Positions 23,102 through 31,255 of a DNA stretch of 64,000 bases are shown in pieces. The stretch comes from Streptomyces fulvoviolaceus (GTDB lineage Bacteria; Actinomycetota; Actinomycetes; Streptomycetales; Streptomycetaceae): NCBI RefSeq assembly GCF_000718165.1, contig NZ_JOEY01000039.1, forward strand, positions 34,938 to 98,937. The letters run 5' to 3'. Each line of letters starts with the position of its first letter. Within the stretch, counting starts at the first letter, position 1. The notes under the pieces are model-generated. The model was not told the origin of the DNA and did not search any database. It saw nothing but the letters and a program-made list of their open reading frames with translations. A program made the translations under genes and the position numbers.

Positions 23102-23766
23102 GACGCATCCTGCTCACCTGCTTCGGCCTCGCGGCGGTTACCGACCTCGTCTCCCTGGCGGCCGGATGGGGTGCCGCGCACACCGTCGCCAAGCCCCTTC
23201 TGATGCCCCTCCTCGCCGCCTACTGCGCCGTACGCGGTGCCCCGCGGCTCCTCCTCGCCGCACTCCTCCTCGGCTGGGGCGGCGACGTCCTGCTCCTGTC
23301 CGACGCCGAGCCGGCCTTTCTCGCCGGCATGACCTCCTTCGCGGCCGGCCATGTCTGCTACCTCGCGCTCTTCAAGACCTACGGCAGCCCACGCGCGCGT
23401 GCCGGTCTCCTGGTCCCCGCCTACGCCACCGCCCTCGTCGCCACCGTCGTCCTGCTCTGGCCGGACCTGCCCGCCGACCTGCGCGTGCCCGTCGCCGGCT
23501 ACAGCGTCCTGCTCACGGCGATGGCGTGCGCGTCCGCCGTCCGGTTCGGGCTCGTCGCCGGGCTGGGCGGTGCGCTGTTCCTGCTCTCGGACACCCTGAT
23601 CGCGAGCGGTGTCGCCGGCTGGCCCCAGCTCCCGCGGCCCGACCTCTGGATCATGCTCACGTATATCGCCGCGCAGTTCCTGCTGGCCAGTGGCACACTG
23701 CGAGCCCTCGAAGCACGCCCGGAGCCGACGACGACGTACGGTGAGATGCGCTCGACCACCCCCTGA
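23098..23766 (+). CDS. Lysoplasmalogenase (YhhN/TMEM86 family)
   Basis: 222-aa membrane protein with about eight short hydrophobic helices. Family motifs include AKPLLMPLLAAY (N-terminus), LLLGWGGDVLLL with the conserved acidic residue, and GALFLLSDTLIAS. YhhN/TMEM86 proteins hydrolyse the vinyl-ether bond of lysoplasmalogens. It starts at GTG 23098 within the stop of the sterol-desaturase-like gene. The pairing with a di-iron lipid enzyme suggests both act on the same membrane lipids, which is inference. Confidence 0.83.
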   Translation: MRRILLTCFGLAAVTDLVSLAAGWGAAHTVAKPLLMPLLAAYCAVRGAPRLLLAALLLGWGGDVLLLSDAEPAFLAGMTSFAAGHVCYLALFKTYGSPRARAGLLVPAYATALVATVVLLWPDLPADLRVPVAGYSVLLTAMACASAVRFGLVAGLGGALFLLSDTLIASGVAGWPQLPRPDLWIMLTYIAAQFLLASGTLRALEARPEPTTTYGEMRSTTP

Positions 23767-23803
23767 GCGCACTCACACCGACGTATCGAGAAGGACCCTC
23801 GCC

Positions 23804-24891
23804 ATGCGCGCCACCACCATCCACGCCCCGTTCGACATGCGTGTGGAGGAGGTGCCCGAACCCGTCGTGCAGCTGCCCACCGACGCCGTGGTCCGGGTGC
23901 TGCGGGCCTGCATCTGCGGCAGCGACCTGTGGGCGTACCGCGGCGACGCGGCCCGGCAGCCGGGGCTGGGGGTCCCCCCAGGCCTTTAAGGCACTGGGGG
24001 AGGATCGGGCCGAGTTCTGGGGCGTAGCCCCCCGGCCTGGTCGAGGAGACCGGCTCCGCGGTGACCACGCTGCGCCGCGGCGACCTCGTGGTCGCGCCCT
24101 TCATGTGGTCCGACGGAGTCTGCGACCACTGCCGCGAGGGGCTGACCACCTCCTGCGAGCACGGCGGCTTCTGGGGCTCCGTCGGATACGACGGCGGCCA
24201 GGGCGAGGCCGTGCGCGTCCCCTTCGCCGACGGCACCCTCGTCCAGCTGCCCAAGGAGGTGGCCTCCGACGACCACCTGCTGTCCTCCCTGCTGACCCTG
24301 TCCGACGTCCTGGGCACCGGCCACCACGCGGCACTCGGCGCCGGAGCCCGCCCGGGCGCCACGGTCGCCGTCGTCGGCGACGGAGCCGTCGGTCTGTGCG
24401 CCGTGCTCGCCGCCAAGCGGCTCGGCGCCGAGCGGATCATCGCGCTCGGCCGCCACCAGGACCGTACGGACATCGCGCGCCGCTTCGGCGCCACCGACGT
24501 CGTCGCCGAGCGCGGGGACGCGGCCGTCGAGGCCGTCCGTGAGCTCACCCGCGGCCAGGGCGCCCACGCCGTCGTCGAGGCCGTCGGCACCGAGCAGTCG
24601 ATGCGTACGGCGATCAACATCGCCCGCGACGGCGGCGCCGTCGGCTGGGTCGGCGTGCCGCACGGCAGCGGCACCGGTGTCGACCTCGGGGTCATGTTCG
24701 ACCGGAACATCGCGCTGCGCGGCGGCGTCGCACCGGTGCGTGCGTACATCCCCGAGCTGCTGCCCGACGTCCTGGACGGCACCGTGGACGCCTCGCCCGT
24801 CTTCGACATGACCGTCGACCTGGACGGCGTCCCCGACGGCTACAAGGCGATGGACGAACGCACCGCTCTCAAGGTGCTCGTCACCAACTGA
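23804..24891 (+). pseudogene. Zinc-dependent alcohol dehydrogenase, disrupted
   Basis: Medium-chain Zn alcohol dehydrogenase broken near its N-terminus. Piece one (23804-23989) reads MRATTIHAPFDMRVEEVPEP through ACICGSDLWAYRGD, holding the catalytic-zinc Cys, then runs into TAA. Piece two resumes in another frame at about 24037 (LVEETGSAVTTLRRGD) and continues through DHCREGLTTSC and the Rossmann motif VVGDGAVGLCA to 24891. The block between should encode the GHE zinc-ligand segment but holds hairpin-forming sequence. A GTG at 24061 could start a truncated protein lacking that part. ATG 23804 has GAGAAGGA upstream. An active enzyme is unlikely. Confidence 0.85.
23963..24036 (+). repeat. Palindromic insertion within the alcohol dehydrogenase gene
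   Basis: The block contains CTGGGGGTCCCCCCAG, then GCCTTTAAGGC and CTGGGGGAG, a form I know as a Streptomyces-type small palindromic repeat. It is followed by GATCGGGCCGAGTTCTGGGGC, close to expected gene sequence with two single-base losses, and then GTAGCCCCCCGGCC, which makes a GGGGC-GTA-GCCCC hairpin. No target duplication is clear. Boundaries are approximate. Confidence 0.6.
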
Positions 24892-24907
24892 GGCTGAAAA
24901 GGCCTCA
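24889..24907. terminator. Small convergent hairpin
   Basis: TGAGGC (24889-24894) pairs with GCCTCA (24902-24907) around TGAAAAG, between the dehydrogenase remnant and the CopD-type gene. It is short but well placed. Confidence 0.45.
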
Positions 24908-25912
24908 CCAGCGGATCGGCACCGGTAGCGCCGTCAGCAGTCCCGACACCACGACCACCAGCCCCAGCGCGACGACCTCCGCCCGCGCGGGGACACAGGC
25001 AGCCAGTGGGTCGGGCGCCCGGCGCAGCCGGATCCGCGCCCACAGGGCGAGCCCGGCGACGGCGGCCACGAGGAGCACCTTGGCGAGCAGGGTGCGCCCG
25101 TACGCCGTGTCCGTCAGCTGTTCCAGGACGGTGCCGGGCGGCATGCGGCGCAGTGAACTCCACACCCCGGTCGCGGTGATGGCGGCGAGCAGGACGGCCG
25201 CCACGCGCGCGTAGAGGCCGAGCAGCGCCGCGCTCGCCTCCGCGGGGCCCCAGGTGCGCAGCGTCCGCAGCACGTGCAGCAGACCGCCCGCCCACAGTGC
25301 CGCGCACGTCAGGTGCGCCAGCGTCAGCCCGGAGCCGAGCAGTGCGCCGTGCTCGGTCGCGGGATGCGCGCGCAGGGCCTCCGCCACGACCACCGCGGCC
25401 AGCGGCCAGACCTGGGTCGCGGGGCGGCGTGAGAGGGCACAGAGACCGGCCGCGAGGAACGCGTTGACCTCCAGCAGGGCCAGCTTGCCGTCCCGCGACT
25501 CGTAGAGGCCGCCGACGTCGATCTCGGAGAGGCTGTGCGGCACCAGGTTGCCGGTCGCCACCACCGAGGCGAGCCCCAGCGCGGCGACGAAACCGGCGGC
25601 GGCCGCGTACGGGGCCCAGGCGCGGGGCGCGGCCGGGGGAGCGCCGGGCACGGAACGGCCCAGCCGGCCCACGAACAGCTCGCCCACCGGCACGCACAGC
25701 GCCGCGAACAGCACCGCCCGCAGCAGCGCCACACCGCCGACGCCGGGCGCGGCGGCCTCGCCGGTGCCGCGCAGCGCGGTGGACGGGCCGAGCAGCGGGA
25801 TCAGCGCGGCCAGCGCCACCAGGACGAGGACGGCGACCGCGCGGCCGGCACCGGGGCGCCGCGCGGGCCCGCTAGCGTCGGCCACCCCGGCGGTGGGTCT
25901 TATCAAGGTCAC
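24905..25912 (-). CDS. CopD-domain multi-pass membrane protein
   Basis: 335-aa integral membrane protein with about eight helices, for example AVAVLVLVALAALIPLLGPS, YAAAAGFVAALGLASVVATG and VVALGLVVVVSGLLTALPVP. The final part, LAHLTCAALWAGGLLHVL then ATGVWSSLRRMP and YGRTLLAKVLLVAAVAGLAL, is the CopD/YebZ pattern linked to copper homeostasis. There is no CopC domain on this protein and no copper gene nearby. I choose GTG 25912 (VTLIRPTAG); a start at GTG 25883 is possible, and the longer open frame upstream is spurious. Copper involvement is inferred from family only. Confidence 0.78.
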   Translation of the reverse strand: MTLIRPTAGVADASGPARRPGAGRAVAVLVLVALAALIPLLGPSTALRGTGEAAAPGVGGVALLRAVLFAALCVPVGELFVGRLGRSVPGAPPAAPRAWAPYAAAAGFVAALGLASVVATGNLVPHSLSEIDVGGLYESRDGKLALLEVNAFLAAGLCALSRRPATQVWPLAAVVVAEALRAHPATEHGALLGSGLTLAHLTCAALWAGGLLHVLRTLRTWGPAEASAALLGLYARVAAVLLAAITATGVWSSLRRMPPGTVLEQLTDTAYGRTLLAKVLLVAAVAGLALWARIRLRRAPDPLAACVPARAEVVALGLVVVVSGLLTALPVPIRW

Positions 25913-26012
25913 CTCAAGATCTTCACCAGACCGGGCGGAACCGGGCAAGTGCAGGGAAACAACTGGCGGTACGGCATTCCGCCCATAGGTACGTTTCCGG
26001 CCCGGCCGTCGC

Positions 26013-27377
26013 TCAGGCCCAGCACGCGGCGTCGGTTCCCCAGGGCCCCGGCGGCCGGGACCAGATGGCGGGCCCGCCCTCGAAGGAGACCGGCGGCAGG
26101 GCGTACCGCAGCCGCCCCAACCGGCTGTCCGTCTCCGCGAGCCACGGGTCCGGCCCGTCGTACGAGGCGTCCATGGCGTCATCCGACCCGACCCCGTTCA
26201 CCAGCCACTCCGCCGTCCGCGCCAGCGCGAGTCGCACGACCCGGCTGCCGCCCTCGTACGACTGCTCGGTCAGCGCCCGCAGCACCGCCGCCGCCAGCAG
26301 ATATCCCGTCCCGTGGTCGAGGGCCTGCGCGGGCAGTGCTCCCGGCTGCTCCACCGACCCCTCGACGGTGGCGATCCCGGTGGCCACCTGCACCAGGCTG
26401 TCGAAGCCCCGTCGTTCACGCCAGGGCCCGTACGCGCCCCACGCCGACACCTGCGCCACCACCACTCCGGGCCGCCGTTCGGCCAGCGCGTCCGGCGAGA
26501 GCCCGAACCGGTCCAGGGCGCCCGGCCGGTATCCGGTGACGACCACGTCGGCCGCCGCGAGCAGGTCCTCGAACGCACGCCGGTCGACGGCCAGATCCAG
26601 CGTCGTCGACCGTTTCCCGAAGCCCGTGTCGGCCTGCTGGTCGGGCAGTTCGGGAAACCGCGGGCCGTCCACGCGCAGCACGTCCGCGCCCAGCAGGGCA
26701 AGCGTGCGGGTGGCGACCGGGCCGGCCAGGACCCTTGTCAGGTCCAGGACGCGGAGTCCGGCGGCAGGAAGCAGGGGATTCCCGTCGACAGGCGCGAGCA
26801 CGCGCGCGCGTGCGGAGTCCAGGCGCTCGCGCTCGACGAGCGGCCGGCGGGCCACCTCGGCGGCCTGCTCCTGCGCGGCCCACGCCTCGGGCGTCCGCAG
26901 CGCGACGGCGAGGCCCCCGGCCGCGTACACGGCCTCCTCGACCTCCAGCGAGGACCGCTCGGCGAGTGCCCCCTCGACGGCGGCCACGTCGTCCCGCACC
27001 CCCAACACGTCCAGCAGCCGTGCCCGGTGATGCGGATAGTTCGCGTGCGTGCGCACCCACCCGTCCGCCGTCCGCCAGAACCGGGACAACGGAGCGAAGT
27101 TGATGGGTGCACGCCCGTCGATCAACAGATGACGCTCACTGTGGAACGCCGTCGCGACGGCCCCGTCGTCCACCCGTACTCCGGGGATCTGGGCGAGCCC
27201 GGCCCGCCGTGCCCCGAACTCGGCGCCGGCCAGCGCGCACGCACCGACGCAGGCCCGTGCCAACTCCCGTACGGGAAGGCGCGCTTGGAGAGCGCCTTCC
27301 CGCACCACGGTCGTCACGCGCGGGAGCAGGGCGGGATCGCCGCCGACCGCGGACCAGGCAGAGTTGATACCAGTCAT
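26013..27377 (-). CDS. CaiB/BaiF family III CoA-transferase
   Basis: 454-aa CoA-transferase of family III. The C-terminal half has the clear family core: LRVLDLTRVLAGPVATRTLA, DVLRVDGPRFPELP, GKRSTTLDLAVDRRAFEDLL and VVVAQVSAWGAYGPW, with GFDSLVQVATGI after it. The N-terminal half is a second, weaker copy, as in fused or long members of the family. The reaction would move CoA between carboxylic acids; substrates are unknown. I start at ATG 27377 (MTGINSAW), which lies near a TTGA-N5-TCAA palindrome in an AT-rich stretch, a plausible operator. Confidence 0.83.
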   Translation of the reverse strand: MTGINSAWSAVGGDPALLPRVTTVVREGALQARLPVRELARACVGACALAGAEFGARRAGLAQIPGVRVDDGAVATAFHSERHLLIDGRAPINFAPLSRFWRTADGWVRTHANYPHHRARLLDVLGVRDDVAAVEGALAERSSLEVEEAVYAAGGLAVALRTPEAWAAQEQAAEVARRPLVERERLDSARARVLAPVDGNPLLPAAGLRVLDLTRVLAGPVATRTLALLGADVLRVDGPRFPELPDQQADTGFGKRSTTLDLAVDRRAFEDLLAAADVVVTGYRPGALDRFGLSPDALAERRPGVVVAQVSAWGAYGPWRERRGFDSLVQVATGIATVEGSVEQPGALPAQALDHGTGYLLAAAVLRALTEQSYEGGSRVVRLALARTAEWLVNGVGSDDAMDASYDGPDPWLAETDSRLGRLRYALPPVSFEGGPAIWSRPPGPWGTDAACWA

Positions 27378-27388
27378 GACTGCACTAT

Positions 27389-27401
27389 GCAGTATTGACT
27401 T
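27389..27401 (-). promoter_or_regulatory. TTGA-N5-TCAA palindrome upstream of the CoA-transferase
   Basis: The sequence reads TTGACTTAATCAA on the plus strand (TTGATTAAGTCAA on the coding strand), about 12 bp before the ATG. Half-sites TTGA/TCAA are separated by five bases in an unusually AT-rich stretch. It could be a regulator site or overlap a promoter; no regulator gene is adjacent. Confidence 0.35.
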
Positions 27402-27450
27402 AATCAACACATTGACCGGTCCGGGTCTCCCTGGGGGCCCTGTGGGTCTC

Positions 27451-29019
27451 CTACTTGGTGACCGCGTCCAGCGCGTCCACAGTTCCCCAGCCGTAGAAGC
27501 CGTTGCGGTTCTTCGAGCCCTCGCACACCGCGTCGACCTTGCCGTCGCTGTTGATGTCGTACGGGTCCGTGCACGGCGTGGCGTCGGCCTCGGCGTACAG
27601 CAGGGCCTTCACCAGGGCCGGAGAGGCGTACGGATGCGTTGACTTGATCAATGCGGCGACGGCCGCGACATGCGGCGAGGCCATCGACGTACCGGCCATG
27701 TAGCCCCACTTGCCGCCGGGCAGCGTGCCCAGGATCAGACCGCTGGTCGCGGGCGGCTCCGGCTTCTGGTACGACGTGGAGTCGCCGCCGGGCGCGGCGA
27801 CGTCGATGACGCCCAGGCCGTAGTTGGAGAAGGACGACTTGATGCCCTTCGCCCCGGTCGCCGCGACCGTCACGACACCCGGCAACTGGGTCGGTATGTC
27901 GTAGCACTTGGACGGGTCGATCACCCGGTCCGAGGGCGTGCCGTCGTTCGGCGAGGACGGGTCGGTGATCTCGTCGGCCGTGAGGTCGTAGTTCTCGTTG
28001 CCGGCCGCGGCCACGTTGACCACGCCCTTCTTCTCCGCGTACCGCGAGGCCCGGGTGATGGCGTCCACGAGGGCCTTCTGGTCCGGGTCGTCCGTGCAGT
28101 TGAAGTACCACGGGTCGGTGTAATAGCTGTTGTTGGTGACGTCGACGCCGTGCGTGGCCGCCCACATGAAGCCGCAGACCACGGCCTCGGTGTAGAAGTA
28201 GCCGGCGGTCGTCGACACCTTGATGCCGGCCACCTTCACGCCGGGCGCGACCCCCGTCATGCCGACGCCGTTCTTGGCGGCCGCGATCTCGCCGGCCACG
28301 TGCGTGCCGTGCGGGCTCTCCGACGCGCTCGGCCGCCACGCCCCGTCGGTCGTGTCCGGCTTGCCCGTCACACAGTTGACCGACGCGGCCCGGTTGAAGT
28401 TCGGCGCGATGTCGGGGTGGGTGTCGTCGACGCCGGTGTCGATCACGGCGACCGTCACCTTGCTGCTGCCGAGCGACTTCTCGTGCGCCTTGTCCGCCTT
28501 GATGGCGGGCAGGTCCCACTGCAGGGACTCGAGCGGGTCCTGCTCGGCGGTGGCATCGGCCGAGGCCTTGGCGATCTCGGCCGAGCTGAGCGCCTTCGGC
28601 GTCCCCTCGTCGGTCGTCGACTGCGCGGGCAGCGGCGCGTTACGGGTGTTGCCGGCCGACTCGACCCCGCGGACCTTGCGGATGGTCTTGGCGAAGTCCG
28701 GGTTCGACGAGTGGACGACGATCACGCCGATCTTGTCGTACGACGTCACGATCGTGCCGCCGGCGTCGGCGATGGCCTTCTTCACCTGAGCCGAAGGGCC
28801 GGACCCGGGACGGACGTTGACCACATAGCTGAGAGCGGTCGCGTCGGCCGTACCGACCGAGGCGAGGACGTCGTTCACGGCGCCGGTGACACCGGCCACC
28901 GTGTCGGGCACGGTGGCCGCGGACGCCGTGGCGCCCGGCAGGAACGCGAGGGCGGTCGCCGTGGCCATCCCGAGCGGGATGGCGATCGCGCGCCGGTAGC
29001 GCGGGTGAGGCGCTGTCAT
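27451..29019 (-). CDS. Secreted S8 family serine peptidase (subtilase), copy 1
   Basis: 522-aa exported subtilisin-like protease. The N-terminal signal (RYRRAIAIPLGMATATALAFLP, cleavage near TASA) precedes an I9-like propeptide. The catalytic triad is Asp in VIDTGVDDTHPDI, His in HGTHVAGEIAA and Ser in AGTSMASPHVAAVA. The C-terminus is short, without added domains. ATG 29019 follows GGAGA at nine bases. It is about half identical by eye to the next gene, including ENYDLTADEITD versus NHDLDSDAIVD, so they look like a tandem duplication. It acts outside the cell; substrates are unknown. Confidence 0.92.
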   Translation of the reverse strand: MTAPHPRYRRAIAIPLGMATATALAFLPGATASAATVPDTVAGVTGAVNDVLASVGTADATALSYVVNVRPGSGPSAQVKKAIADAGGTIVTSYDKIGVIVVHSSNPDFAKTIRKVRGVESAGNTRNAPLPAQSTTDEGTPKALSSAEIAKASADATAEQDPLESLQWDLPAIKADKAHEKSLGSSKVTVAVIDTGVDDTHPDIAPNFNRAASVNCVTGKPDTTDGAWRPSASESPHGTHVAGEIAAAKNGVGMTGVAPGVKVAGIKVSTTAGYFYTEAVVCGFMWAATHGVDVTNNSYYTDPWYFNCTDDPDQKALVDAITRASRYAEKKGVVNVAAAGNENYDLTADEITDPSSPNDGTPSDRVIDPSKCYDIPTQLPGVVTVAATGAKGIKSSFSNYGLGVIDVAAPGGDSTSYQKPEPPATSGLILGTLPGGKWGYMAGTSMASPHVAAVAALIKSTHPYASPALVKALLYAEADATPCTDPYDINSDGKVDAVCEGSKNRNGFYGWGTVDALDAVTK

Positions 29020-29115
29020 AGGAAAGTGTCTCCAGTTCGTTCGTGGTGCGAGCGGACCGTGCGGGAGGTCCTTGAGGGTGCTGCCCTTGGGTGGTGAAGT
29101 CATGTGCCGCGCGGG

Positions 29116-30645
29116 TCACTTGACCGCGCGCAGCGCGTTGACGAGGCCGGAGCCGTAGAAGCCGTTGGCCTTCTTGCCGCCCTCGCACACCGCGTCCTGC
29201 GTGCCGTCGCCGTCCTGGTCGTACGACACCGGGCAGTTCAGGCTGTCCGCCTGCGTCTTGAGCAGCCACTGCAGTTGGGCCGGGGTCGCCTTCGCGTGCG
29301 TCGACTTCAGCAGCGCCGCGACGCCCGCGGCGTGCGGAGAGGCCATCGACGTGCCCTGCAGGAAACCGTACGAGTTGTTCGGCAGCGTGGACAGGATGCG
29401 GCCGTTCTTCGACGGGGTGTCCGGGATCTGGTAGAGCCGGTCGCCGCCCGGGGCCGCGACGTCGACGACGCCGTAACCGTACGAGGAGTAGTACGACTTG
29501 ACGTTGTTCACGCCCGTCGCGCTGACCGTGACGACACCCGGGAGCATCGTCGGCACGTCGAAGCACTCGTGCGGGTCGATGGTCCGCTCGACCGGCGTGG
29601 AGTCGTCGGGGCTGCTGTCGTCGACGATGGCGTCCGAGTCCAGGTCGTGGTTGGAGTTGCCCGCCGCCGCGACGTTCAGGGTGCCCTTCTTCTGGGCGTA
29701 CAGCGAAGCCCGGTTGACCGCGTCGACGATCGCCTTCTGGTCCGGGTCGCCGAGGCAGTTGTACAGCCACGGGTCCACGTAATAGCTGTTGTTCGTGATC
29801 TCCACGCCGTGGTCGGCGGCGAACACGAAGGCGCACACGACGCTCTCCGGGTAGAAGAGGCCGTTGCTCGGGTCGGTCACGTTGATGCTCGAGACCTTCA
29901 CACCGGGCGCGACTCCGGCCACGCCGATGCCGTTGCGGGCCGCGGCGATCTCACCGGCCACGTGCGTGCCGTGGTAGTCGTCCACGGTGTACGGCCGCCA
30001 GGCGCCCTCGCTGGTGTCCGCGACGCCGCCGTCGCAGTTGGCCGACTGCGAGGCGGAGAAGTTCGGCGCGATGTCGGGGTGGGTGTCGTCGACGCCGGTG
30101 TCGATCACGGCGACGGTCACCTTGCTGCTGCCCGGGTTGATCTGCGCGGCCTTGTCGGCGCCGATCGCCCTGAGGTCCCACTGGTCGGACTCGAGGGGCT
30201 CGCTCTCCGCGTCGGCGGCCGAGGCGCTCTCGGCCTTCGCGGCCTGCTCCTTGGTCAGGACCTGTACCGCGCCCTCGTCCGTGGTCCCGGCGACCGACAG
30301 CGGCGAGGTACGTGTCGCACCCGCCGACTGGACGCCGCGCACGGCGCGTATCTGCGCCCCGAAGTCGGGGTTGGCCGAGTGGATGACGATCACGCCGATC
30401 TTCTCGTACGTGATCACCACTGTCCCGCCGGCCGCGACGATCGCCTTCTTGACCGACGCGATCGTGCGGTGGTCCACCTTGGTGTTGACGACATACGACA
30501 GGTTCGGCGCGTCCGCGGCCTGAGCCGTGGTCTCCGCATAGGGGGCGGCCGACGCCGCGGCGGGCAGGAAGCCGAGCGAGGCCGTCAGCGACAGCACGAC
30601 GGGCACGGCGAGCGCGAGACGACGTCTGGAACGCGTCTGGGACAT
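29116..30645 (-). CDS. Secreted S8 family serine peptidase (subtilase), copy 2
   Basis: 509-aa exported paralogue of the adjacent protease. Signal peptide residues 1-33 (LALAVPVVLSLTASLGFLP, cleavage near AASA), propeptide with NLSYVVNTKVDHRTIASV, and triad residues in VIDTGVDDTHPDI, HGTHVAGEIAA and QGTSMASPHAAGVA. The catalytic Asn (oxyanion hole) is in the VAAAGNSNHD block of both copies. It is upstream of copy 1 on the same strand with a 96-bp gap, so cotranscription is possible. Upstream it has GGGCGA-AGTTA-TCGCCC and another inverted repeat. Confidence 0.92.
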   Translation of the reverse strand: MSQTRSRRRLALAVPVVLSLTASLGFLPAAASAAPYAETTAQAADAPNLSYVVNTKVDHRTIASVKKAIVAAGGTVVITYEKIGVIVIHSANPDFGAQIRAVRGVQSAGATRTSPLSVAGTTDEGAVQVLTKEQAAKAESASAADAESEPLESDQWDLRAIGADKAAQINPGSSKVTVAVIDTGVDDTHPDIAPNFSASQSANCDGGVADTSEGAWRPYTVDDYHGTHVAGEIAAARNGIGVAGVAPGVKVSSINVTDPSNGLFYPESVVCAFVFAADHGVEITNNSYYVDPWLYNCLGDPDQKAIVDAVNRASLYAQKKGTLNVAAAGNSNHDLDSDAIVDDSSPDDSTPVERTIDPHECFDVPTMLPGVVTVSATGVNNVKSYYSSYGYGVVDVAAPGGDRLYQIPDTPSKNGRILSTLPNNSYGFLQGTSMASPHAAGVAALLKSTHAKATPAQLQWLLKTQADSLNCPVSYDQDGDGTQDAVCEGGKKANGFYGSGLVNALRAVK

Positions 30646-30675
30646 GGGGTCTCCACATCGTCCGGAAACGAAACC

Positions 30676-30740
30676 GCCCGAGACACAGATGGTGCTCGGG
30701 CAGGTACATGACGGGGTCGTGCAGGGCGAAGTTATCGCCC
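30676..30740 (-). promoter_or_regulatory. Inverted repeats upstream of the subtilase pair
   Basis: GCCCGAG (30676-30682) pairs with CTCGGGC (30695-30701), and GGGCGA (30724-30729) with TCGCCC (30735-30740) across AGTTA. Both lie in the 253-bp divergent space before the protease and the symporter operon. They may be operator sites or a 5' leader hairpin. No other gene is visible there. Confidence 0.35.
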
Positions 30741-30898
30741 GAAGTCGCTGGCCAGCAATGACTTACGGGAGGTGACTTCGGAAAGACGCCCTCGTTGTTG
30801 AACCGGTCCTTGCGCGCCGCCGTGACCTTGGGCAGGGAACGCGAGGACACTCGCCCCCGATTCCCGTCACAACCGCACCCGCAACGCGAGGAGACTCC

Positions 30899-31255
30899 GT
30901 GGCCACCGACGCACCGCCACCCTCGAAAGAGCAACACAAACTCCCCACCACCGAGGAGTTCACCGAGGTGCAGGAGAGCGCGGAGTTCGGTGAACTGCGC
31001 CGCTCCCACCGCTCCTTCGCCTTCCCGCTGACCGTCGGATTCATCGCCTGGTACCTGCTGTACGTCCTGCTGTCGAACTACGCGGGCGACTTCATGGGCA
31101 CCAAGCTCTTCGGCAACATCAACGTGGCCTTCGTCTTCGGTATCGCCCAGTTCCTCACCACGTTCCTCATCGCCTGGTGGTACTCGCGGCACGCCGCCGC
31201 GAAGCTCGACCCCAAGGCCGAGGCCATCAAGACCCGAATGGAGGGCGGCGCATGA
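30899..31255 (+). CDS. DUF485 membrane protein, partner of the symporter
   Basis: 118-aa protein with an acidic N-terminus, then FGELRRSHRSFAFPLTVGFIAWYLLYVLL and a second helix IAQFLTTFLIAWWYSRHAAAKLDP; the FxxLxRxxRxFxFPLT pattern is the DUF485 signature. DUF485 proteins nearly always precede an acetate/cation symporter (ActP) and probably assist it. The start is GTG 30899 with GAGGAG upstream. The stop overlaps the ATG of the symporter (ATGA), so the two are coupled. Confidence 0.9.
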   Translation: MATDAPPPSKEQHKLPTTEEFTEVQESAEFGELRRSHRSFAFPLTVGFIAWYLLYVLLSNYAGDFMGTKLFGNINVAFVFGIAQFLTTFLIAWWYSRHAAAKLDPKAEAIKTRMEGGA

